This document shows positions 56,214 to 64,000 of a DNA stretch of 64,000 bases, piece after piece. The stretch's first letter is position 1; each line of letters begins with the position of its first letter. The notes beneath the pieces are model-generated. The model had not been told where the DNA came from, made no database searches, and saw only the letters and a program-made list of their open reading frames with translations. The DNA lies in NCBI GenBank assembly GCA_965222005.1, contig OZ244935.1, positions 5,952,001-6,016,000 on the forward strand. The letters are read 5' to 3'. The translations under genes and the position numbers were made by a program. This DNA comes from CBDCTM01 sp965222005. GTDB taxonomy: Bacteria; Bacteroidota; Bacteroidia; Chitinophagales; Saprospiraceae.

Positions 56214-59200
56214 TTACTTGTGTACCACCAGCTTCTTGCTCACCTGGTGTTGTTCGGAGGATATCCGTACCTGATACACACCGGGGTTGAAGTTGGCTAC
56301 ATCGAGAAGTACGTGGCCGGTTTGTGCATTGTCCACTTGCTCGGCACGCATCAGCTTGCCGGTGATATCGAATACTTCGATGGTCAGGTTCAATGCTTCA
56401 TCAAAGCTGTAAGTCAGCGTTGCGGATGTGGTGGCCGGGTTGGGGTTGAGGTTGAGCCCTTCCAGGAATTCCGTTTCATCCACACTGATCACCATATCAC
56501 AATTGACACAGTAGGAGAAGCATACTGTATCCAGTACCATATCCATAGAACCTACAGTGACTTCACGGTTGAAGCCACCAAAGCCATCATCCACACCACA
56601 GTCGCCCAAATCAGAATCATCTTCCCAGTTGCCGGTACCATTCTGGTATTTAAACTGGTAGGATACACCCTGGCGCAACTCGGTGGTATATTGCCAGCTA
56701 CCGTCGAAGTTGTTGGTCATGGCCTCATCGGCCCAGTTGGCCCAGCTACCGGCAATGCGGGCGCCACCGTTGGGGATATCAACAGTTTCTCTTTCCATGT
56801 TTACAATAAACGTAACCTGTCGGGTGATGACCAAATCGAGCTCAAAGTCGAAGTTGCCTGTTGTAAAGATATCATCCCACTCAATGTAATAAGTAGTGCC
56901 CCCTACTACCGGCACTTCGGTTACTGCAGAAGGTCCTCCTGACACACCACAATCATCATCGCTGGCAGCGATAAGGTTGAGTGTACCCAGGTTGTCACAA
57001 GTACCAGTATATACCCAAAGGCGGGTATCTTCGGTAGTCAAGTCACAGGCAGTGATGTTCATCAGCCCTGCTTCAGAGGGCGTAAAGGAATACCACTCCG
57101 ACTTGGCGTAAGGCGTAGGGGTAGAACCTTGAGAGGTGTTGCCAATGATCGGGCCGGTCACGGCTGCATTTCCGTCAATAGTACCCACGGTATGTGTACC
57201 CGGCTGAATGGCTACAGCAGTAGCGCAGAAATTACCTGCCTCACCTGCACCGGCAGTAAAGGTCAACTCCCAGTCAAAACCGGCAGTTTCCCATACATTG
57301 TCCCACATGATGAAGTAAGTTTGGCCACCTGTAACGAGGGCTTCGCGGTAGCTGGCCCACTCATTACCACCTGAGGTGACCTCGCATTGATCGTCGTTTA
57401 CACCTGCAATGGGCAGCGCCTGGCAATCACCTTCAAATATCCAGCCTCTGGTATCCACGCCACCACCACAAGATGATATGGCCAAAACGCCATCAGCAGC
57501 AGCTGTATAAGTATACCATACCGCGCCTTCGGCATCCTCAGGATCGTGGCCGCCAAAGCACTCGATTGGACCGGCTATCGTATTGGTACCTTCTACAGCA
57601 GCAATGGGATCGCCACAATGGCCACCTGCAGAGGCTGGCGGAACAGCTGCAAAGACGAAATCATCCACATAGAAAATGTAGTTTGCATCTATAGGGAACA
57701 GGTTGACGGAGCCCAATTGTACTACCCCTGACATAGTGAAGGTAGTCCAATTGTATGGCCAACTGTAAATGTGCTCATTATTGATAAACAGTCTGGCCCA
57801 GTCATTGTCCAAGTCAACATATATCACTACAGCTACCCACTCATCTCTGGTAGAGCAATCGAAAGTAACGGCATCAGCAGCACCCGCATCCAATACTCCT
57901 ACGCCAGTAGTCTCGCAATCGCACTGCATAGCATACTCATCGCCGGGATTATTTTGATCTTTCTGGATATTGAAATACCAGCCCATTCCGGCGCCGGCAT
58001 ATACGTTGAATGAAATCTTGTAATTGCCGGAGGTTTTATCGCCGAGTAGTACGAGATTGTCCTCTGTGGTGGGTGTACCATCTATTTTTAATGAATTAGC
58101 CCCGGAATTGGCTTGCTCATCCGACACTAAAGACGGAGTGCCTCCCGGCCAGGGTGCAAAGTCGTCGGACTGATCTGCGGCAGTCATTCCAGCAGTCATT
58201 GCATCAAAATTCTCGTCGATTAATTCGATCGGATCATTACAATCGGTGGGAATACAATCGGCACAGCTGGCATAGCAGGTAGAGCCGAGATTGATATTTG
58301 TTAGTGAGGCTGCGACTATCGACCTGTTGAAGCCACCTGAGCCATCATCCGTACCGCAATCACTAAGATCAGCAGTGTTTTCTGTATTACCCATCCCGTT
58401 TTGGTAATTCCACAATACTTCATCTAATGAAGTCACTGAAGTAGTATAAGACCAGGTGCCATCGCCATTGTCGGTCATAACAGTGGGAGTCCAGTTGTTG
58501 AAATTCCCCACAATAAACACGCCATCACCTGCTACTGTTTCAAATAGCATATCCACCGTCATGGTCACATCGATCGTCGGAAGTGCATTGAGCGCCACTT
58601 CAAAATCGAAGCCATCAGCACTGTTCTGATCCGTCCATTGGATGTAATAAGTAACTCCTTGGAGGCCCAAAAAGTCAACGTTGGAAGCCGTCATTCCGCC
58701 TGCGCCATCATCACAGGCATCATCATTAGCAACAATAAGGCCTGGCAACGGACAATCATCATCCATAATACCTACAACTGTATTGACGCCACCTCCACAA
58801 GAATTGACGTTCACTGAGCCATCGGCACTTGGCGTATAGGAGTACCATTGAGCGCCAGTACCGGTACCAATAGTAGCTCCAATACTGGTAATAGGCGAGG
58901 CCGTGTAAGTACCCGGGCTAGGCAGATTGATGGCCGTAAAGCAGGCTTCACCCGCAGCAGGCGGATTGGCTGTACCCATTACACCGGGCAATTCGGCACG
59001 GATGGTCTGGCAATCGCCGTAACTGATCATCACGGCGGGGATGGTCAGTGTGCCCATGTCATCGCCGCCCATATAGCCCAAAGCATCAGGGTTGGCAGAA
59101 TCATTGTTGCAGACTACGACAGCCGTAGCTCCGGCATTTTGAGCGTTTGTGGCTTTGGTAACGAAGGCACAGCCTCCCCGATCAATCAAAGCGATCTTTC

Positions 59201-59453
59201 CGGTGAGGTCATTGGCAAGAGGGTTGCAACCGTTGGTCACGTCATTGCCCATGCCGTCATCGTAGACGCCAAAGTCCAACTCACCGGAAATGGATGCACC
59301 GTTGAGTGCCGGGCCAAAGGTAGCCTGAATGTAAAAGTAATCTCCTGCAATGCTGGCAGGTGCGGTTATCGAGAGGCGCCCCTGCGCGAAGATTCCGCTT
59401 ACGCAAAGCAACATCAAAGCGGCACTTAGTAAAGCGTAGAAGGTTTTTTTCAT
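56214..59453 (-). CDS. T9SS type A protein with PA domain and CBM-like modules (paralogue 1)
   Basis: 1079 aa from ATG 59453 (MKKTFYALLSAALML); the frame extends three codons upstream to a TTG. Modules in order: a PA (protease-associated) domain at ~30-165 (GKIALIDRGGCAFV, AGATAVVVCNND); a Ca-type beta domain (VNVNSCGGGVNTVVGI, DDACDDGAGG); a CBM-like domain (GVFIVGNFNNWTPTVM, ~310-390); a LamG-like domain with PGDEYAMQ; two more SCGGGVDT-type domains; and a second CBM-like domain (GGARIAGSWANW). The type A sorting domain closes it (LNPNPATTSATLTY … VSKKLVVHK). No protease active site is visible, so a binding or scaffold role is more likely. Tandem relative of the next gene. Confidence 0.88.
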   Translation of the reverse strand: MKKTFYALLSAALMLLCVSGIFAQGRLSITAPASIAGDYFYIQATFGPALNGASISGELDFGVYDDGMGNDVTNGCNPLANDLTGKIALIDRGGCAFVTKATNAQNAGATAVVVCNNDSANPDALGYMGGDDMGTLTIPAVMISYGDCQTIRAELPGVMGTANPPAAGEACFTAINLPSPGTYTASPITSIGATIGTGTGAQWYSYTPSADGSVNVNSCGGGVNTVVGIMDDDCPLPGLIVANDDACDDGAGGMTASNVDFLGLQGVTYYIQWTDQNSADGFDFEVALNALPTIDVTMTVDMLFETVAGDGVFIVGNFNNWTPTVMTDNGDGTWSYTTSVTSLDEVLWNYQNGMGNTENTADLSDCGTDDGSGGFNRSIVAASLTNINLGSTCYASCADCIPTDCNDPIELIDENFDAMTAGMTAADQSDDFAPWPGGTPSLVSDEQANSGANSLKIDGTPTTEDNLVLLGDKTSGNYKISFNVYAGAGMGWYFNIQKDQNNPGDEYAMQCDCETTGVGVLDAGAADAVTFDCSTRDEWVAVVIYVDLDNDWARLFINNEHIYSWPYNWTTFTMSGVVQLGSVNLFPIDANYIFYVDDFVFAAVPPASAGGHCGDPIAAVEGTNTIAGPIECFGGHDPEDAEGAVWYTYTAAADGVLAISSCGGGVDTRGWIFEGDCQALPIAGVNDDQCEVTSGGNEWASYREALVTGGQTYFIMWDNVWETAGFDWELTFTAGAGEAGNFCATAVAIQPGTHTVGTIDGNAAVTGPIIGNTSQGSTPTPYAKSEWYSFTPSEAGLMNITACDLTTEDTRLWVYTGTCDNLGTLNLIAASDDDCGVSGGPSAVTEVPVVGGTTYYIEWDDIFTTGNFDFELDLVITRQVTFIVNMERETVDIPNGGARIAGSWANWADEAMTNNFDGSWQYTTELRQGVSYQFKYQNGTGNWEDDSDLGDCGVDDGFGGFNREVTVGSMDMVLDTVCFSYCVNCDMVISVDETEFLEGLNLNPNPATTSATLTYSFDEALNLTIEVFDITGKLMRAEQVDNAQTGHVLLDVANFNPGVYQVRISSEQHQVSKKLVVHK

Positions 59454-59597
59454 AATAGCCAAATTTAATTTTAGTAATAAATAAGTTATTTCACATTGAG
59501 ATTGGTCTCTCAGACTTCGGTCATTGGTATCAAAAGTAGCGTGGTTTCATCAGTACAAGTAGAAGCATTCAATTCGTATCAGGTATCAAGTAGTCTG

Positions 59598-62500
59598 TCA
59601 CGGCTCAACGATCAGCCGGTAGCTGTTCTGGTATTGTGTATTAGATATTTTCAAAATGTACATCCCGGCGGCTAGTTCAGCAATAGAAATAGCATGCTGC
59701 CCTTGCCCAAGGGCCGATATTTGCTGGTAATATAGCAATTGTCCCGTTAAATTGAAAAGTTCGATTTCCAATTCCAGTTTTTCTTCCAATTGATAAAACA
59801 GCCGCACCTCTTCTGTAGCAGGGTTCGGGGCAAGCTGTAAAGCCGCTTTGAAGGCCTGTTCATCCACGCCCACCTGATCGCAGTCCACACAAAAACCAAA
59901 GCACACGGCAGGCAGCTCTTCATCCATGTCGCCGACTACATACAGGCGATTGAAACCACCAAAGACATTCTCTTTACCACAATCTTCCAGCTCACTATCC
60001 GGCTCAAAATTGCCAGTTCCATTGAGATATTTGTACAACACCTCCTCCCCCTGCCGCAAAGATGTAGTATAGGACCAGGTACCATCCAAATTGTTGGTCA
60101 TGGCATCTTCATTAAAATTATTGAAGGTACCCGATATCAATACCCCGCCATTGGCAATATCCACCGTTTCGTTTTCCATATTTACCGTAAAGGTCACTTC
60201 GCGGCTCTGGAATAGGTCCAGCATCCAGTCGAAATCGCCATCGGTCAGGCCGTTGTCAAATTCGATGTAATAGGTAGTGCCCACCGTCACCGGAAAATCC
60301 TTGATGAGCGAGTTGACACCCGTAGCGCCGCAATCATCATTGCTGGAAGCTACCAGATTCAGGCTTTTGAAGGTAGTACACTCGCCGATGTAGAGCCACA
60401 CGCACGTATCCTCGCCCGTCATATCGCAGGTCGAAATCGTCATCAGGCCATTTGCTGTAGGCGTGTATTGATACCATTCAGAATTGACATAAGTGGTAGG
60501 ATTATTGACTACCCCGGGGGCAAAAACCCCTATGATCGGGCCAGTCACACTTCCATAGCCATCGATAAAATCCACATGATGGAAGCCGGGCTGTACATCC
60601 ACAGCCGTAGCACAAAAGTCACCGGCAGCAGGCATATCGGTGCTGAAATCCAACGTCCAGTCAAAGCCGATCTCGTCCCACTGATTGTCCCACATGATAT
60701 AGTAAGTACTGCCAGCACTCACTATTGCCTGTACTTCGGAGGCCCATTCGCTGCCACTGCCCGGCGCCAGCGCACAACGGTCATCGTTGACGGTGATTGT
60801 CTCCAGTGTCATACAATCGCCGGTAAATACCCACACGCGGGTGTCGGCACCTTCTTCACAGGAAGAAACGGTGATCACCCCATCCTCGCTGGGTGTGTAG
60901 CTATACCAAACTGCTGCCTCTCCATTGTTATCCCAATTATCGCTATTAATTTCAGTAATCGAAAAAGCACCGCCATAGCATTCGATTGGCCCCGTTATGG
61001 TGTGCAAGCCTGGCTGGGTGACGGTAGCTGTGCTACAATATTGCCCATCCGATACAGGAGGTATGGCCGCATAGGTAACCTCATCGATAAAGAATATATA
61101 ATCCTCGTCATTGGGAAAGAAATTGATGGAGCCCAGCTGAACGACTCCTGCTTGTGTAAACGTTGTCCAATGATAGGGCCAGGCATAAATAAACTGATCT
61201 TCCACGTACAGCCGGATGTTGTCATTGTCCAGATCGATGTACATGATCACGTCCAGCCAGCGGTCAGCCTGCCACGGAAAACTCACAGCCTCATCAGCAC
61301 CAGCATCCAGTAAGGCGACGCCATTGGGCTGAAAATCCAGCTGCATGGCGTACTCATCACCCGGATTGTTCTGATATTTTTGAATATTGAAATACCACCC
61401 ACGCCCCTCAGCAGCATAACCGCTAAAGGCAATTTTATAGTGCCCGCTGGCCCTATCTCCCAGCAAAAGCAAATTGTCCTGTGTGCCGGAAGTACCATCT
61501 ACCAACAGCGATTGGCTGCCGTTGAGCGAAAAAGTATCGGTCACCAAAGAGGCATTGGCATTCGGCCAGGGCGCCCAGTACTGGCTCTGATCAGCCGCCG
61601 ACATCCAGGCTGTGTAATCCTCCAGGCCATCGGAGATCAGCACGATCGGCTCTTTGCAGTTGTCTGGCACACAACCAGCACAAGAGCCATAACAAACCGA
61701 CCCCAGCAATATATCATTGAGCGAAGCTGCTTCCAGCATGCGGTTGAAGCCGCCCGATCCGTCAGCCGTACCGCAATCAGTCAGCCCGGCGGTTGGCTCA
61801 GTATTGCCGCTGCCGTTTTGATAATTCCACCAAATGGTATCCAAAGCAGTTACTGCAATCGTGTGTGACCAGCTTCCGTTACCATTATCTGTCATCAGTT
61901 CCGCCATCCAGCTATTGAAGCTACCCACGATAAATACACCGGCCGGATCAACCGTTTCTTTGACCATATCCACCGTCATGGTCACATCAATCTGCGGAAG
62001 GGCATTGCAGGTCACATTAAAGTTGAAGCCATCACTGCCTTCGGCATCATCCCAGTGAATATACCAGCTGGAGCCAGCTCTGGCCAACACATCCAATTGA
62101 GAAGCACCGCTTCCGCCGGCACCATCATCGCAAGCATCTGAATTGGCGGCAAAAGCACCGCCCAGTATATTGATACTAGCGGCGTCGCAATCATCGCCGG
62201 GAATCAGGATGAGGCGGGTATCGGCTCCCCCACTGCAGCTATTGATATTCAATGCACAGTCATCGGCTACTTGGTATTGGTACCAGGCCCCATGCGTAGC
62301 ACCATTAAACACTGTCCCGAACCCGGTGCTTAGGTTTGATTGAGCATGTGTACCATCCGTGATGATGCTTGCGCTGAGGCAGGTTTCATTGGCCTGCGGG
62401 CCAATCATATTGCCGCTCACCCCTGGCATAGCTGCTTTGATCGTAGCGCAGTGGGTGGAATCAAGCATAACAGCGGGGATTGCCAAACCGACCGGAGCGT

Positions 62501-62864
62501 CGGTGAGCATCATAAAGGGATCGCCCATCACATTGTTACATATTACAAGGGCTATAGCTCCGGCAACTTGTGCATTCATTGCTTTCACAGCATAGCCACA
62601 GCCTCCCCGGTCGATAAGTGCTATTTTGCCGGTAAGATCGGTATTGATGGCATTGCAGGCAGTATTGGTACCCGAGCCGTCATCCGCCAGGGATAGCTCT
62701 CCGGACTGGCCGGCGAAGGGCCCGCTAAAAAAAGCAACGCTTGTAAAATAGGTATCCGCTATACCTGCCGGAGCGGTGATTTCGAGTGCATTTTGAGCAA
62801 AAAGAGGAATAGCCAGTACAAATACACAGCATACTTTAAATAGTGTGTAGAGTGTTTTTTTCAT
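59598..62864 (-). CDS. T9SS type A protein with PA domain and CBM-like modules (paralogue 2)
   Basis: 1088 aa from ATG 62864 (MKKTLYTLFKVCCVFVLAIP), chosen for its signal peptide over an in-frame ATG at 62984 that lies in the palindromic repeat. The module order is the same as in the neighbour: PA domain (GKIALIDRGGCGYAV), Cys domain (INSCSGGADTRLIL), CBM-like (GVFIVGSFNSWMAELM), LamG-like (PGDEYAMQ), two Cys domains (SSCEEGADTRVWVF, TCDMTGEDTCVWLY), CBM-like (GGVLISGTFNNF) and a type A sorting domain (LAPNPATEEVRLFY … NSYRLIVEP). An old tandem duplication: same design, clearly diverged sequence. 144 bp upstream of its relative. Confidence 0.88.
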   Translation of the reverse strand: MKKTLYTLFKVCCVFVLAIPLFAQNALEITAPAGIADTYFTSVAFFSGPFAGQSGELSLADDGSGTNTACNAINTDLTGKIALIDRGGCGYAVKAMNAQVAGAIALVICNNVMGDPFMMLTDAPVGLAIPAVMLDSTHCATIKAAMPGVSGNMIGPQANETCLSASIITDGTHAQSNLSTGFGTVFNGATHGAWYQYQVADDCALNINSCSGGADTRLILIPGDDCDAASINILGGAFAANSDACDDGAGGSGASQLDVLARAGSSWYIHWDDAEGSDGFNFNVTCNALPQIDVTMTVDMVKETVDPAGVFIVGSFNSWMAELMTDNGNGSWSHTIAVTALDTIWWNYQNGSGNTEPTAGLTDCGTADGSGGFNRMLEAASLNDILLGSVCYGSCAGCVPDNCKEPIVLISDGLEDYTAWMSAADQSQYWAPWPNANASLVTDTFSLNGSQSLLVDGTSGTQDNLLLLGDRASGHYKIAFSGYAAEGRGWYFNIQKYQNNPGDEYAMQLDFQPNGVALLDAGADEAVSFPWQADRWLDVIMYIDLDNDNIRLYVEDQFIYAWPYHWTTFTQAGVVQLGSINFFPNDEDYIFFIDEVTYAAIPPVSDGQYCSTATVTQPGLHTITGPIECYGGAFSITEINSDNWDNNGEAAVWYSYTPSEDGVITVSSCEEGADTRVWVFTGDCMTLETITVNDDRCALAPGSGSEWASEVQAIVSAGSTYYIMWDNQWDEIGFDWTLDFSTDMPAAGDFCATAVDVQPGFHHVDFIDGYGSVTGPIIGVFAPGVVNNPTTYVNSEWYQYTPTANGLMTISTCDMTGEDTCVWLYIGECTTFKSLNLVASSNDDCGATGVNSLIKDFPVTVGTTYYIEFDNGLTDGDFDWMLDLFQSREVTFTVNMENETVDIANGGVLISGTFNNFNEDAMTNNLDGTWSYTTSLRQGEEVLYKYLNGTGNFEPDSELEDCGKENVFGGFNRLYVVGDMDEELPAVCFGFCVDCDQVGVDEQAFKAALQLAPNPATEEVRLFYQLEEKLELEIELFNLTGQLLYYQQISALGQGQHAISIAELAAGMYILKISNTQYQNSYRLIVEP

Positions 62865-62877
62865 ACATATGTGGTTA

Positions 62878-63125
62878 AGAGCATGTTTGGATTTTAGCCT
62901 TCGGGCTGTGCTTGCCAAACCTGCCTGCCAAGCGAACGGGTAGCTTTTCTGCTGTACATCGTGTAATTGTATCCGTCGGTACAATTACCTCTTCGCCGCG
63001 TAGCTAAGGCTATACTTCCGGCATCCCATCCGCTTTGTGCGGTTTGCAAGCTTTCGCTTGCTCAGGCCTCATTTAGAAAAAAATTTGGCCGCCTTCGCTC
63101 CAAAAGCAAATTCCGAACACGCTCT
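62878..63125. repeat. Palindromic interspersed repeat, copy 2
   Basis: About 248 bp, bounded by agagcatgtttgg and ccgaacacgctct, with gctccaaaagcaaat close to the right end. It corresponds to 46209-46370 but has a longer centre. It lies directly upstream of the PA-domain gene start at 62864 and may carry its promoter. Confidence 0.65.
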
Positions 63126-63553
63126 GAAAGCAATCAGCCCTGCCAATGGAGGCATCAAATATTGCAGGTGGAAGATGCCTTTTGCTGGTTCCGACAGAAT
63201 AGGCTAAGTTAATGACTTAAGCCAGTAAATTAAAGGAAAATATACTATATTTTTATTATAAGTTTTCAATAAAAACGACGATATGTCAGCCTGCTTACGA
63301 ACTATTCTGCTCCTGGGCTTTCCTTTTTTTGATAAATAATTATAAGCCAGGGCACTTAAAGGCAAGGCTACACTATCGGTTTGATGGCCAGACATCAGAT
63401 GGCAGGACTGTCTCAAGTCTAAACGTCTCAAAAAAGAACAGCCTCAGCATTTATAGCTCAGGCAGCTGATGAGTGACAGTGAATCCCCATCGGCTGTGCT
63501 ATATAGCGCGTGACATACCCGCTCGAGCCGCCAGCGGCATGATACACCACCAA
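63126..63553. other. Non-coding spacer before the glycerate kinase gene
   Basis: About 430 bp, AT-rich in the first half. No gene, RNA or clear terminator was recognised. Confidence 0.45.
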
Positions 63554-64000
63554 TTATGCACCCTGCCCGTTTACCAGCAAATTTGCCAGCTGGCGGGCGG
63601 CTAGTTGCAGGTTTTTAGCTGTGTGCAGGAGAGCCTGCTCTAATGGCTCGAAGGCCTCACCGATAGCAAAGGCTCCCTGTAAAGCGGGCCATTTCAACTG
63701 ATCGGCCTTCAAATCCAAGGCCCCGCAAAGTGCCCAGACCGGCACTCTTTTTTGAGCGGCCATTTCGCAAATGCCCTGTATCACTTTGCCTTGCAAGCTC
63801 TGCTCATCGATACGCCCTTCTGCGGCAACTATGGCATCGGCCCATTCAACGGCAGCCTCAAATTGGCTCAGCTCCATCACTACATCAATTCCCTTACACA
63901 GTTTTGCGTTACAAAAAACCACCGCTCCGGCTCCCAAGCCGCCCGCCGCCCCGCCACCAGGGAGAGTAGCCACCTCCCTGCCAAAGCGCTGCCTGGCAAT
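63554..64000 (-). CDS. Glycerate kinase, C-terminal part (runs off window)
   Basis: The last ~149 codons of a GlxK/GarK-type glycerate kinase (family 1), which phosphorylates glycerate to phosphoglycerate in the cytoplasm. Family motifs present: LPGGGAAGGLGAGAVVF, then KLCKGIDVVMEL, ADAIVAAEGRIDEQSLQGK and ALCGALDLK. Reading continues upstream without a stop to the window edge (…ARQRFGREVATLPG), so the start lies outside. High-GC codon use, like other core genes in this half. Confidence 0.9.
   Translation of the reverse strand: MARQRFGREVATLPGGGAAGGLGAGAVVFCNAKLCKGIDVVMELSQFEAAVEWADAIVAAEGRIDEQSLQGKVIQGICEMAAQKRVPVWALCGALDLKADQLKWPALQGAFAIGEAFEPLEQALLHTAKNLQLAARQLANLLVNGQGA

Noticed and set aside
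59460..59467. taaatttg on the minus strand as a -7 promoter element for the PA-domain gene
   Set aside because: It lies only 7 bp before the ATG, too close for a normal leader.

Overview
The window is from a Bacteroidota chromosome, probably a Saprospiria- or Sphingobacteriia-like gliding or surface-active lineage. The evidence is the density of type IX secretion (T9SS) cargo: both type A C-terminal sorting domains and the gliding-motility-associated type B domain occur, along with SprB-like, choice-of-anchor L and Q and BNR modules and many small outer-membrane beta-barrels. No tRNA, rRNA or CRISPR was seen.

Region 1 (1-20.5 kb) is an AT-rich accessory island full of insertion sequences. 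Without the insertions it is a run of plus-strand genes: the 3' end of a T9SS cargo gene, a 977-aa discoidin/gliding-domain surface protein, and seven tightly packed genes for ~225-270-aa outer-membrane beta-barrels (8242-18914). Insertions have broken several of them: an IS66 carrying an IS21 (2543-6781); an IS4 carrying a different IS21 (9805-13651); an ISKra4 (14150-15773); and a 190-bp MITE-like element (16859-17048). A second IS66 copy enters from the left edge and an IS5-family element lies at 19487-20536. Target duplications of 5-9 bp can be read for six nested or simple insertions. Removing each insertion plus one duplication restores an open frame, so the insertions are recent and the broken genes can be reconstructed exactly.

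Region 2 (20.5-29.5 kb) has higher GC and looks like ordinary chromosome. It holds a small T9SS cargo gene and a minus-strand operon of a GT-C-like membrane protein, a UbiA-family phosphoribosyltransferase and a DprE1-like oxidase, which suggests a polyprenyl-phosphoryl-pentofuranose donor and its transferase. It also has an RRM RNA-binding protein with a hairpin-bearing leader, a BatA-like VWA membrane protein and an unidentified secreted protein.

Region 3 (29.5-63 kb) is almost entirely very large secreted proteins. Three neighbouring type B T9SS proteins (2552, 1281 and 1357 aa) share domains; the largest contains 23 near-identical 41-residue repeats. A 1652-aa beta-helix protein with collagen-like glycine-rich loops follows, then two BNR/sortilin-like proteins on the plus strand and a tandem pair of ~1080-aa PA-domain/CBM-like type A proteins. 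The window ends in a partial glycerate kinase. Two copies of a palindromic repeat lie between these genes.
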